Of a stretch of 64,000 nucleotides of DNA, positions 11,610-22,179 are shown one piece after another (position 1 is the first letter of the stretch; each line of letters begins with the position of its first letter). Position numbers and translations under genes: made by a program. The DNA comes from Mytilus californianus. Its lineage: Eukaryota > Mollusca > Bivalvia > Mytilida > Mytilidae. The stretch is taken from positions 64,226,100 to 64,290,099 of the forward strand of contig NW_026262712.1 of assembly GCF_021869535.1 (NCBI RefSeq). Reading direction: 5' to 3'. The notes under the pieces were generated by a model. It was not told the origin of the DNA, ran no database searches, and worked only from the letters and a program-made list of their open reading frames with translations.

Positions 11610-13201
11610 CCCCGGTCACACCTTACCTGATAGCGCGAACGGACAACTTTTTTTCAATCCGTTCATGTCCGTTAGAAGTCCGTTCATATCCGTTAGACGT
11701 CCGTCCATATCCGTTTCATGTCCGTTCAGCTTCCGTTTTATCCGTTGACGTCCGTTCTGTCCGGTGGAAAATTTGGAGCATGTTTAAAACTTCGAACGGA
11801 CGTCCAACGGATAAAGTGTCCGTTTAACGTCCAGTAGTCGTTCGTTTTTAACGGTACTCGTCCGTTTTGATTCCGTTTTGTATCCGTTACTTGTCCGTTA
11901 TACATCCGTTGATGGTCCGGTAGACCAATTCATCAACGGACTAATACCGGACGTATAACGAACATATAACGGATAAGACGGATGATAAACGGATGTGAAA
12001 CGGACATGAACGGAAGGATAACGGATAAAACGGATACGTACCGAATGTAAAACGAATAAATACCAATTGAAAATTTCGCGTTAGAAATGCCAATTATTGG
12101 TATGTCAGATTTCTTGAATGTTATGAATGTTTATTATTCATAATGGATTGTTGAGTAAGGGCACGTCTTCACTATCAAACAGCTCTTATTTAGGCCAGAC
12201 TGAACTTAAATGTTGCAAATATAAGCCTTCTAGACTATAAATTACAATCAATTACACGACTACTTTTTAATTATTTTAAGGTGGTCACGTTTATGTGATT
12301 TAAATAAAATTGAAAATCCAAAAGGGGAATGCGTCAAAGAGACAACAACCCTATCAAAGAGCAGACAACAGCCGAAGTCCACCAATGAGTCTTCAATGCA
12401 TCGAGAAAATTCTGCACCCGGAGGTGATCCTCAGCTAGCCCCAAAATAAAATTGTGTGTTAGTTCAGTGAAAATGAACGTCACACTAAACTCCAAAACAT
12501 ATAAATGAACTAACATTAAAAACATACAAGACTAACAAAGGCTAGAGGCTCCTGACTTGGGACAGGTGCAAAAATGCGGCGGGGTTAAACATGTTTTGTG
12601 AGATCTCAACCTTCCCCCTTTACCTCTAGTCAATGTAGAAAAAGAAACACATAGCAATACGCTCAGTAAAACTCAGTTTAAAAGAAGTCCGAGTCCGATG
12701 TCAGAATAGGTAACAAAAGATACTAAGCAAAATGACAATGATACATAAATGAACAAAGGACTACTAGTAGTTACTGACATGCCAGCTCCAAACCTCAATT
12801 AAACTGATTGAAAGATTAGGTCTTCATCATATGAAAATCAAGTACAATCCCTCCCGTTAGGGGTTTAGTATCATACCATCATAATATCATATATGTATTT
12901 ATATTGCCGCCTTTAATTTCCCGCTTATCTTGTTCATCCGTTTTATCCGGTATGCTTTCGTTAGGTGTCCGTTTTATGCGGTACTCGTCCGTTGGATGTA
13001 CGTTCGACATCCGTTCCGGCCGGTACGTTTCCGTTTCTCGAACGTTACATATCCGGTGTATGTCCGTTAACCATTCGTTATGCGTCCGTTTTATATGGTC
13101 AGTACACCTACAGACTCCCAACGGATACAATTTTATCAACGGAAAACTTTTTTTCATCCGTTCGACGTCCGTTCGAGCTATCCGTTAAGGTGTAAAGAAG
13201 G
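11610..13201. mobile_element. Foldback element built of TCCGTT / AACGGA repeats
   Basis: The left end (CCCCGGTCACACCTTAC, 11610-11626) is roughly the inverted complement of the right end (TTAAGGTGTAAAGAAGG, 13185-13201). The left arm (about 11640-11760) has many TCCGTT words 8-14 bp apart. The next part (about 11930-12060) has the complement AACGGA, so the two can fold back. Another TCCGTT arm runs 12930-13195. The middle, about 12080-12890, is a different insertion. Confidence 0.6.
12290..12890 (-). mobile_element. 3' tail of second RT family, inserted in the foldback element
   Basis: Read on the minus strand, this matches the region downstream of the RT relic at 54860-55990 (its 56050-56420 part), including the TGTCCCAAGTC and GGTTGAGATCTC blocks. 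The plus-strand edge AATGCGTCAAAGAGACAACA is shared with 31815-31860. It interrupts the TCCGTT array, so it arrived later. Confidence 0.55.
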
Positions 13202-14118
13202 TTGATTTCTTGCCTTGCTATACTTTTTAAATAGTTGTGATATTGTTAAGAGTAACTTAATAATCTACTTAACGGTTTCCATTATCCACGAATTTTACAT
13301 TAGAATATACTTACTTTAGTGTTCTCACCATTCAATATCAACGTCACACTTTTAACAAGGATTGATAAATTTCAAAAGAACAGCGCTTTAATCTATTTTC
13401 AATAGTGTGTGTGTGCAGTGTTTTTTTATTTATATGGTAGACTGGATAATTGGATAAACCGATGGTTATTCTAGAAACAAACGTGATGTGCTCACGAAAA
13501 TCAGTATAATGCGTTTATTACACAAATTGTGCATGCCATTAAATAAATTTAAAGAAATATTAGCCATTGTAAAAGGATGAAATGGTCAAGAAGACCCCTC
13601 CACCTTTTTGCACAATCACTGAACTCGTCTAGTTATTCGTAGAAGAAATATGCAGATTTTTCTTATTTTTGTTTTATTAAAATCACCAGGTTTACTAATG
13701 TACTGATAACTGGAAGGACATGTTCACAAAATTTCATATTGTATACCTTTGCTATAATTTAAGCCATGATATAAAAACTGTTAACCCATTGAATATTTTT
13801 CTAAGTTTAAACAATACAAAATGTGTTTCAATGCATAATTTACTGTACGCTGTGTTGTTCTTATAAATAAAAAAAGGTTAACTATTCGGAGTTTTGTTTT
13901 GCTTGATAAAAGCCGTAAAAACTTAAAACATTGAATATTTTGCATTTAAGTCCCGTATTCAGCTTTGAATCCCTTATTGAACCGTGTAAGAAAGTTTTGG
14001 ATGATAATAATTTGTTGCATTACTACTCATTCTTACGGTTATACACTTACGTAAATCATGATTAGTTTTTATGTATAGTCTGTCCAAATATCGACCTAAA
14101 CAAGCATTTCATACGCAC

Positions 14119-14209
14119 CCTACGTTGTAACTGTCCTATCATACCATTCCAAATGTTATTACCCGATACCACACCCCATTTTCCATCAGGTGGCGTTCTT
14201 AGTTCATAT
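14119..14209 (-). CDS. Receptor A exon 6: ligand-binding domain S1, second part
   Basis: The acceptor is TTTTGTAG and the donor CGTAGG/GTGCGT. The exon is 91 bp in both paralogues. It encodes YELRTPPDGKWG and WNGMIGQL, the hallmark S1 loop and helix of iGluRs (YE.....DGKYG...NGMIGEL in AMPA and kainate receptors). The first base completes the Thr codon split by intron 5. Confidence 0.92.
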
Positions 14210-14244
14210 CTACAAAATATAAATAAAAGTCCAAGTGCAAAAGG

Positions 14245-14475
14245 ACGCCAGCTTCGAACAAATTGTATACCTTCATAAGTTGAAAATAAACTGAAAACGC
14301 CATAGGTAAAAATGGAAAAGAAAAAAAACAGACAAGCACATTACACAAAACACAACATAGAAAACTAAAGACTAAGCAACATGAACACCACCCAAACCTG
14401 GGGGTGATGTCAGGTGCTCCGGAAGGGTAAGCAGATCCTGCTCCACATCTGGCAACCGTGAATAGTACAATAAAG
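14245..14475 (-). mobile_element. 3' tail of RT family Y
   Basis: This minus-strand copy of the module also seen at 3770-3990, 20080-20290 and 44205-44415 contains, on the plus strand, GGTGCTCCGGAAGGGTAAGC and CAGATCCTGCTCCAC. It starts 36 bp from the edge of exon 6 of gene A. Confidence 0.6.
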
Positions 14476-14664
14476 TTCAAGGAATTGTCAAACTAACATA
14501 TGTTCAATCTTTAAAGCCACTGAGGTTTTTAATGGTAGAATAAAAATCAAATAAAACGAAATGGACAGTAACCTATATTTGCTAACATCTACGTCATTTG
14601 ATCTTTGGTTGAGAGTTGCTTTATTGACAATAATTTTGTATCTCATTTTTATTTTGATACATAC

Positions 14665-14759
14665 GTAAAATTTAGTCTGCGTGATAATTCGTTCAGTAGT
14701 TCAATGGTCATTCCTTTATACTTTTTTGTTTCTTCGTCTATCTCAACATATGGCTTCCA
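14665..14759 (-). CDS. Receptor A exon 5: start of ligand-binding domain S1
   Basis: The acceptor is ATTTCAAG and the donor TTTAC/GTATGT. The exon is 95 bp in both paralogues. It encodes WKPYVEID...YKGMTIELLNELS, the S1 opening that follows the ATD and matches the EEPYV...F.GYCIDLL.ELS pattern of iGluRs. It begins in phase 0, directly after the LP that ends exon 4. Confidence 0.92.
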
Positions 14760-15146
14760 CTTGAAATAAAAATAAGATAAACGTTTCATGTTATGCCTTC
14801 GCAATATTTCAACATAATTGAGTTTATATTTACTAAATGTTTACTTGTATAAAAATTGTCAATTAGAATATTCAGAATTAATTCCATTAAGAGCTCTTAG
14901 AATACATTGTATACCACAAAATATCTATGGATGATAAACCTCATACCATACAAATTCACAATATAAGAATCATGCTTTGTTGTCGTCATTATGGTTAAGC
15001 AGAAGCCGTGAAAGAAAATAATCATTTTTAAATGCCATTTGCTAAAACCCTTATTATTTGTTAAAACTTTTAGGAATTTTGGGTCCCAACTGCATTTCAA
15101 CTTCGTATTTTATTTCAATGGCCTTTTTACCTATTTTTTTATTCGA

Positions 15147-15190
15147 GCGTCACTGATGAGTATTTTGTAGGCAAAACGCGCGTCTGGCGT
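15147..15190 (+). ncRNA. Hammerhead ribozyme copy, probably inactive
   Basis: The stem I strands (GCGTCA / TGGCGT), CTGATGA and the final GCGCGTC are kept. The GAAA box reads AAAA (G12 to A) and stem II has lost pairs. G12 is essential in hammerheads, so this copy should not cleave. Confidence 0.65.
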
Positions 15191-15285
15191 ACACAATTTC
15201 ATTCCTTGTATCTATGAGTTTAATTACACACAACAATGCGATTGATCGATAACTATTAATGATGTCTTTAAAAAATATGAATTAC

Positions 15286-15528
15286 ATTGGCTAATTTTAT
15301 AGCTTTTGGATAATACATTTTTGACAAACTGAAATTGTATTCAGACAAAGGTTTTGTTAAAATATCTGAAGCCATTTTCAATAGTCTTGGACTATTTACG
15401 TTATTATCATTGAATATTGTCAATATATTTTTCATTGCATGTTCTCGAAGAATTATATTGCCAAAACACATGGCGAGAGTAGTCTCATCAGTAGGAACGG
15501 AAATATTCTCCTCATAAATGTTTAACTG
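15286..15528 (-). CDS. Exon-like open segment, possible cassette exon of receptor A
   Basis: A TTATTTCTCTAG acceptor, 81 open codons and a CCAAT/GTAATT donor give a segment that starts and ends in phase 0. It lies within intron 4 of gene A, whose flanking exons are also phase 0, so it could be spliced in between the ATD and S1 without shifting frame. The peptide (from QLNIYEEN to KAIKLAN) has no motif I can name and no counterpart seen in gene B. It could also be a relic exon of another copy, or chance. Confidence 0.35.
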
Positions 15529-15599
15529 CTAGAGAAATAAGTATTAACATTTTTAAGTTTATAAATGTGTTATAAATACAATCGGTATTACCGAGAAAT

Positions 15600-16460
15600 G
15601 GAGGGATCGAAAAATTTCTAGATTTAGATCTGGTTAGTCTAGTTGTTATTATCCCCAAATTTCTTATACATAATATGTCAAGACGTAGTTTCTCAACGTA
15701 AAAGTCTGGTTTCCGTTTTTGAATAAGATTTACAGAGCCTTTCTAGCCTAAATTCCACAAGTGTATTTTGATTCTGATTGCTCGACAGATAATATTGTTA
15801 GTTCATGGCAGATCTGTCTTCCTTACTGTTATTATATTATAAGATTTTTTATATAGATTCAGTCGCAAATGCCAGAATTTTCTACAAGAAGATCTACATC
15901 AGTAAATGCATCAAATAAAAGATTATTCCAGTAAACTGTCTAATGGTAACATTAGTAATATACATGATGACATTGATCTTGTAATGTTTTAATGGAATTT
16001 TCATTTGATTTTACAGAAATACAAGACAGAATGTAAAAATATTTGTAACGATTTTTTTCTTAATTTAATTTTTTCTTCGGTAATCTCGGAAAGCAATTAA
16101 AACCCATCTGTTACTGTAACAGAAAGTATTACACGAATTTAAAAAAAAAAAACTTCTTTTTATAAAACGACAAAATGTAATCTTTAAGTAAAAAACAGAA
16201 TTTTAGAATATTATCATAGTTACTTAGCAATATATATATCAACAATACCGTTTTTATGTAAGGACTCAGGGGAAAATCAAGCATCTATGTGGATAAATAA
16301 TACAAATGTTTATTCGATGAAATCAGTGGAGCCAAACAAAAATGTAGGGTATGCATCAACTTACGTATTATATTTAACTTGAAGATGAACAACGAAGTTC
16401 TGCTTGGATATTGTATAAAAGTAGTCACAAATGAGATATATTAACAGTGTTTTAGTTTAT
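15600..16460. other. Part of receptor A intron 4 without recognised features
   Basis: This is AT-rich sequence with homopolymer A runs near 16140. No exon or named repeat is seen. Confidence 0.5.
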
Positions 16461-16704
16461 AGAGTAATACTAGAAGCGTTCTTCTAGATAATTTACATGA
16501 ATAAAAATGCTAACACTATCATCTAAAGAGGAAAGAACTACGTACATAGCTAATCTTGGAACATACCATATGAATGTTTTATTGTAAGTGGGATTGTTAT
16601 CATCCAGTTCGAAAAAAGTGTCAATAGTATTAAGATCACACTCATTTAAAATGAACATGTTGACAGTGTGGATTCTTTCATTACTGTTGCAATTGCAAAA
16701 TAAA

Positions 16705-17290
16705 ATCAATTATCAACCAACTGGTGATGGCGTCCGTAAAATTTACGAAGAGATGATTTCAACTTCACCATTTGAAACTCTTGGTTTAAAAGCTTCCTAA
16801 TTAATATCAATTGGGAGATATATACTCCGTATGCAGGCACTGCTGGAATGTTGCTACACAGAAATGGAAAGTTCACAATTTGGAAGCTGAAATCATCTCT
16901 TTTGTGGTAAAGTTTTGTTTTCAACCGACCATCATTGTCAATTTCTAGATGTAAGTCAAGATATGAGGCAGACTTAACTGTATCTGTTGTATCCTTTATC
17001 TATAGTTCGACGGGATAGATGCGTTTAACATAGTCACCAAATTTTGAATTATTTAGTGAGAGAACATCATCTATATAGCGGAAAGTACTTTCTTCCTAAG
17101 AAGTTCCAGTTTGAAGTCAGCCTCATAAAAATAAAGGAGCAAGTCGGCAAGCAGAGGGGCACAGTTGGTTCCCATGGGAATGCCGATAAACTTCTTAAGA
17201 AATAGAACTGCATTATTAAAATATTTACCGTAGCAGAAAATAAGTTGAATACTTCGCAATTAAAACAATTAGAAAGCATTGGTGTCCATT
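16705..17290 (-). mobile_element. Reverse transcriptase relic, family Y
   Basis: On the minus strand it shows the RT blocks MGTNCAPLLADL, then (after frameshifts) TKLYHKRDDFSF, YGVYISQL and LRKFYGRHHQLVD. The palm block and the following region are in different frames and the YIDD segment is damaged. It is inserted in intron 4 of gene A. Confidence 0.75.
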
Positions 17291-17459
17291 GTGTGCAACG
17301 TTATGACCTGCTATTATTTAAATACTCGATCAGAAATTGATTTCGCTTTCATTGTGCATGCACATTAAATTTATATCCTGCACAAAATCATAAGAGGCTT
17401 TCTAGATATCTTTTCTATGGTTTAATCTAAAGTTTATATTGGGGTCTTATCAAACTTAC

Positions 17460-17690
17460 CGGTAATATGCTAACAAGGAATTTTCTCTGGTTAAAACCAA
17501 ACTTTATATTTGGAAATACAATTTTTTCCAGACGGTCACTGCCATTTGCATTTAAGATTATAGTATCTTTTGGAAGAAGTAAACTTCCGTTCAAGTGAAC
17601 GTATCCCACTTCTGAAAATTGTCGTCGTCTTGATTCCTTCCACATTAATGTCTGAATTTGCAACCATCCATATTTGTGGTTTGAATAATG
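17460..17690 (-). CDS. Receptor A exon 4: end of amino-terminal domain
   Basis: The acceptor is ACATTTCAG and the donor TTACCG/GTAAGT, phase 0 at both ends, 77 codons. It encodes the last ATD strands and linker (VGYVHLNGSLLL ... FPNIKFGFNQRKFLVSILP). It joins directly to WKPYVE of exon 5. It is 51 bp longer than the B exon. The extra 17 codons fall around PKDTIILNANGSDRLEKIV, a part that B lacks. Confidence 0.88.
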
Positions 17691-17899
17691 CTGAAATGTT
17701 AATACAGTACGCCGACGTAGTCAATCAATGTTGGTTTAAGATCCCAAAAAATAAACTAAAACTAGTTGTGGCCATCTTTAAAGGCGTATCGTTGTTAACT
17801 TCACCATCGTTTAGTGTTTAATTTTAATTTTGCTTCATTTCACGATGGTTCGTCATGACAAAGGAAACACATACATTCAAGACTAAAGCAACCAAAAAG

Positions 17900-18115
17900 T
17901 CGTATTCCTCTTTATGCATAGCAAGAGATGCTTACCCTGTCAACGTACCCGGTCTCGCTCCTTTTGGAGTTCATGCGATACTTTCAATATGTGTGCGTAA
18001 TCTTAATGTGCATTCTTAATCGATTATTGAAATTTGAATATCAGTGAACTATTGTTTTATCCTTAATCTTTTTTAAGCAATCGTTTTTTTTTTTCTTTTA
18101 TATTCTACGAAAAAG
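17900..18115. other. Part of receptor A intron 3 without recognised features
   Basis: No exon or repeat was identified. A T-rich tract lies near 18070-18100. Confidence 0.45.
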
Positions 18116-18119
18116 TTTT

Positions 18120-18265
18120 ACAAAAAAAAGTAAAATAACAAAAATACAGAACTCCAAGGGAAATTCAGAACGGAAAGTCTCTTATAAAATGTCATAATCA
18201 AAACCTCAAACACATCAAACGAACTGAAAACAAATGTCATATTCATGACTTGATTAAAATGCATA
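18120..18265 (-). mobile_element. 5'-truncated tail of RT family X
   Basis: Starting with AAAAAAGTAAAATAACAAAA on the plus strand, this is the complement of the fixed 3' end of family X. It covers only the last 140 or so bases of the 3' region. Confidence 0.65.
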
Positions 18266-18739
18266 TCGATTCATTTCGATTTCGATTTTTACTTTCATTT
18301 CGTTTTGAAAACCTAAAAGTTGATTTGAGGTTGATAAGAAATTAAGCACATCAGAATCGAGCTTTCATTTGACTTTTTCACGAGAAATATAGTGTAGGCA
18401 GATAATGTGACCTTTAAAATTTGACTTTCATAATAAGAAGTGAGAAATGTACAAAAAGAGTACTATGACGATGAAACGACAGTTCATCTTGAACATGAAC
18501 ACAAATCAAGTGTTTTTAAAATACCTTTTTTCTAGTCACTCTTTGTGCAATATATAAAAATATTAAAAACGTAGCACCAAATAATGACTGGGCAGGCGCA
18601 GCCCAAATTCAACATCATAACAGAAGAGAAAAAAATGGTTTCAAAAGTATATTTTGAATGATCGTTATTTAACGATTTGTAACAAACCGTTATAAAATAG
18701 TTCCGTTTATAAACTTTGAAACTAAAGTTCTCCCTCAGG

Positions 18740-18930
18740 CAAAGTTGGCCTTAGATGGATTTGGCTATTTTTTTCTGTGTCCGTATTTGTGATATCTTCA
18801 ACTGTTTCGGTTCTTATACATCCTTGGCTTTCAAATATTTGGCTTTGAGCGTTCCTGATGAAGGTAAATTCAGAAAATCGCTTCGAACGCATGAAATTTA
18901 TAATGTGTTGTTGTTTTTTAACGGTTATGT
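18740..18930 (+). mobile_element. Isolated 5' head of an RT element
   Basis: It contains CTTGGCTTTCAAATATTTGG, GAGCGTTCCTGATGAAGG and CGAACGCATGAAATTTATAA. The same head lies next to the RT frame at 24252-24335 and at 2290. No RT sequence follows it here. Confidence 0.5.
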
Positions 18931-19239
18931 CACATTCCTTAAATACATATATATTGGTAAAATCCAGCTATCAAACAACAGATCTGTGCGATTCTATTTA
19001 GTTGTTGTATGCAACACCTTTGGTGAAAAAGGAACATGGCGTATTACATTTATGGTGTAGATATATCGTCTATTACATAACAATTGATCAATATCTGTAA
19101 ATTCTAACACACAAATATTCAATTTAGTGCATTATGCATCAGTTTTGATTTTGTGGTCTATCAAAACTCGTATCTACTGATACAAAAGTATACATTGTAT
19201 AATATCATTATTTTGTAGATTCTAACTAATAAGACAACG

Positions 19240-19325
19240 AAAATGACATTAACAACAACGATAATGACGATATCGACGATGATAACATAGACGATGAACA
19301 TGATAATAATGATGATGAATAATTA
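19240..19325. repeat. Imperfect GAT/AAC-rich simple repeat
   Basis: This is a run of GATGATAAC/GACGATGA-type trinucleotides just downstream of the exon 3 donor of gene A. It is a decayed microsatellite. Confidence 0.55.
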
Positions 19326-19344
19326 AAGACGAAGTAATTGTTAC

Positions 19345-19527
19345 CTTATAATTTTGTTTTTGATTTCCAGATACATTGAAAAAACGTATTACTGCAACAT
19401 TGTCGAACGATATATTGGGATTGCCTTCGAACTGGTGCTGTTCGTCTCCGTGGAAAATAACCACTATCCACATCGAAAAGTGAAGAAGAGAGTTTCGCCT
19501 TACATGTTTTCGACCAAAATCAAAAGG
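19345..19527 (-). CDS. Receptor A exon 3: amino-terminal domain
   Basis: The acceptor is GGTTGTAG and the donor TATAAG/GTAACA, phase 0 at both ends, 61 codons. It encodes PFDFGRKHVRRNSLLHFSMW then IVVIFHGDE and FDNVAVIRFFNV. The order and phase match the B exon (PFDFDRKNVWRNSLLQYSRW). This is the ATD segment in which the receptor shows a W/hydrophobic strand before the final lobe. Confidence 0.85.
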
Positions 19528-19734
19528 CTACAACCAATCAAAACACATAGTTATTGTATTAAATTCTCAGTCTTTGTCAATTTGTACGTACGCCCAAAAC
19601 CAATTACATGTATATTGTTTGAGATATATTAAATGAGATTAAATAAATCAATACAAATCCAAGAAAAGAGATATAATTTTTTTGACATGTCCAAAATCTT
19701 CTTACGATTATCCACGGACTGATATTTCTGTAAA

Positions 19735-20890
19735 TAACTCGCAAAAACTCGCAACAATCCGTAAGTATCGTAAACCGCTCGTAACTTCAAGTAACTATCT
19801 GTACATCGCTAGCAAGAATCCGTAAATGACTCGTAATTACGAACACTGTTTGTGTAGTTACGAATACTTTACGCATTCGTACGTATTGTTTACAATTTGG
19901 GGAAAGGTATATAAACTTTGAAATCGTTAAGACTCGGAAATACTCGTAACTTACTCGTAACTATTCGTAACAACACGTGAACAGGTCGTAACTAACACTT
20001 AAAAGCTTCGATGAAAAGTAACATTTTGTAATATAGTCGTAACATTCCGTAAAAAGCTTGTAAAATGCCCATAAAAGAGGGACGAAAGATACCAGAGGGA
20101 CAGTCAAACTCACAGATCGAAAACAAACTGACAACGCCATGGCCAAAAATAAAAAGACAAACAGAGAAATGATAGTACAGATGACATAACATAGAAAACT
20201 AAGCAACACGAACCCCTGGGGTATATCTCAGGTGCTCCGGAAGGGTAAGCAGATCCTGCTCCACGTGTGGCACCCGTCGTGTTGCTTATGTTATTACAAA
20301 TCCGGTGAATAGTCTAATTCGGTAGGTCACATTCGTGAAAAGGGAAGGGTATCGTAGTTACGACATAAGGAACATATCCGATATCATCTGTGAAACAGTT
20401 ATTCCATAAACGGTCAATCAACTGGTGATAGCGTCCGTAAAATTTACAAAGGGATGATTTCAACTTCACCATTTGGAACTCTTGGTTTGATAGCTTCCTT
20501 GTGAGCAGCAATCCTCTATCAAGGAAATCATGATAGGAAATACAAGCCCGGGAATATCGTATCGATTGGGAGATATATACTCCGTATGCAGGCGCTGCTG
20601 GAATGTTGCTACACAGAAATGTAAAGTTCACAATTGGGAAGCTGAGCTCATCTCTTTTGTCGTAAAGTTTTGTTTTCAACCAACCCTCATAAGTTGCTCG
20701 TAGTTATCCGTGGCATCTCGTAACAAATCGTAAAATTTTGCCGTAAATACATCGTAATATCTCTAAACAATCCGTGATAAACCATAAATAGCTCGTAATA
20801 ACTAGTAACAGCTCTTAAATCGATCATAAAAGCGGCCAAATCGTAAGGATCCGTGAATTCGTGCGTTCCGTAAGGACTCGTACGAAAAAT
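19735..20890. repeat. Degenerate CTCGTAA-type short-repeat array
   Basis: Words such as CTCGTAACT, TCCGTAA and CTCGCAA recur every 8-15 bp from about 19735 to 20065 and again from 20690 to 20890. The two halves are separated by an RT element. It resembles in style, but not in sequence, the TCCGTT foldback at 11610. Confidence 0.6.
20075..20685 (-). mobile_element. RT element family Y, 5'-truncated, inside the CTCGTAA array
   Basis: The minus strand reads from TKLYDKRDELSFPIVN through YGVYISQS and KFYGRYHQLID. Damaged codons follow, then the 3' region with GTGCTCCGGAAGGGTAAGC (plus strand) and an end at GAGGGACGAAAGATACC (about 20080). Array sequence on both sides shows a clean nested insertion. 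Confidence 0.75.
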
Positions 20891-20988
20891 GTATGTGAAG
20901 GGTCATTACTTTGTTTAGTAATCTATCATGTCTATAGATCCTTTTTGCAATCTAAAAGTGGAAGTGAAAAAAGACCTTCATTCATTAC

Positions 20989-21176
20989 CTGTGATAAAAA
21001 CTTCTCACATAATTGTGAATGACAATACACTATGAACTTAACAATTTTCTGTGCATTGGTTGAATATGCATCTAACAAATCATCTATGTCAGAAGATGTT
21101 AGTCCCTCCATATCGTAGGTTACAGCAAAAATGTCGAAATATGAAATACGTTCATGAAACTGCAAAGCTTCCTTTT
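20989..21176 (-). CDS. Receptor A exon 2: amino-terminal domain
   Basis: The acceptor is AATTTCAG and the donor TCACAG/GTAATG, 188 bp in both paralogues. It takes one base from exon 1 to form Glu. It encodes an ATD helix and strand: KEALQFHERI, then MEGLTSSDIDDLL and VKFIVYCHS. The pattern fits the second Rossmann-like lobe of periplasmic-binding-type ATDs. Identity with B is much lower than for the channel exons. Confidence 0.85.
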
Positions 21177-21699
21177 CTGAAATTGAAAAGGATAAAAGGA
21201 AACATTAAGGGGAGAGTATTTTTTAATGGGATAATGCATAAGGCTTGATTAGAATACTATCAGATTAATCAGAGAATTGAAAAAAAAGAATATACCAAGA
21301 GTGTTAATGGATTATACTCGACGGAAAGAATGAGTTGATAATCCGTTTGTATTAATGCTTTATCTAAAACAAAACAAAACATTCGTATTTATACCTTTTA
21401 ACCATGAAGTCGATTAACACATCTTTGATTTTTATCATAACAGTTAAATTTTGTACATGATATAGGAAATCACATAACTTCGTTATAATTGAGGAAATGT
21501 ACATCGTTTTGAACTTTGGAAGTTATCAATGAGTCAAGGAAGAGACAATTGAAATGTCGCAATATCGTTTCATCATAATAGTTAAGCCAACCAAATTAAC
21601 GCATTTTTCGTATCAATTTTTGTATCAATATCTGTTCATGTGAGAAATAGATAACAAACCACAGCCAAAAGATAATTTGTTTTACTATTTTATATAAAA

Positions 21700-22165
21700 A
21701 TAAATATTGCCAATGAGATAACTATCCACGTAAGTTCAAATGACGAAGATATAAGCATTTATAAGTCACCATACGAATTACAACAATGAAAAAACCCATA
21801 CCGTATAGTCTGCTATAAAAAGGCTCCGACATGAAAAGTATCAAACAATTTACGAAAAACAAAAATGACAGACATGAACCAACGACAACAGCTGAACAAC
21901 AGGTTCCTGACTTAGGACAGACATATAAAGCATGAAGCGAAGTCAAACATGTTTATGAATATTGAACCTTCCCCGAACCTTAGGCAATGTGTAACAGCTG
22001 TACATAAGGACAAACTGTAAACATTAGTTGCAATTGGCTTACCTCAACAGGTTGGTACGAAGCACACACACAACTTACATAAAAATTATAGTCACAAAGC
22101 ACCGATATTAGAGTACTCGCAGTTAAAGCTAGTTCAGAGCCAATTACAACTAATAAATAAATGTT
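21700..22165 (+). repeat. Dispersed mussel-type repeat
   Basis: The unit starts at about AATGAGATAACTATCCAC, continues through CACCATACGAATTACAACAA and reaches GACTTAGGACAGACATA. Relatives with the same block order lie at 27740-28230 and 54345-54680. It encodes nothing. Confidence 0.6.
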
Positions 22166-22179
22166 GTTCTCCCTGACTA

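Noticed and set aside
12904-13195. Overlapping open frames on both strands at 12.9-13.2 kb
   Set aside because: They follow from the TCCGTT word array, which is free of stops in several frames. They are not genes.
16470-16709. Minus-strand open frame next to the 15286 segment as another receptor exon
   Set aside because: It has an acceptor-like edge and a possible donor. The entry phase does not fit exon 4 of gene A, and one end abuts an RT insertion. The plus strand also reads a hydrophobic start here, so neither strand is convincing.
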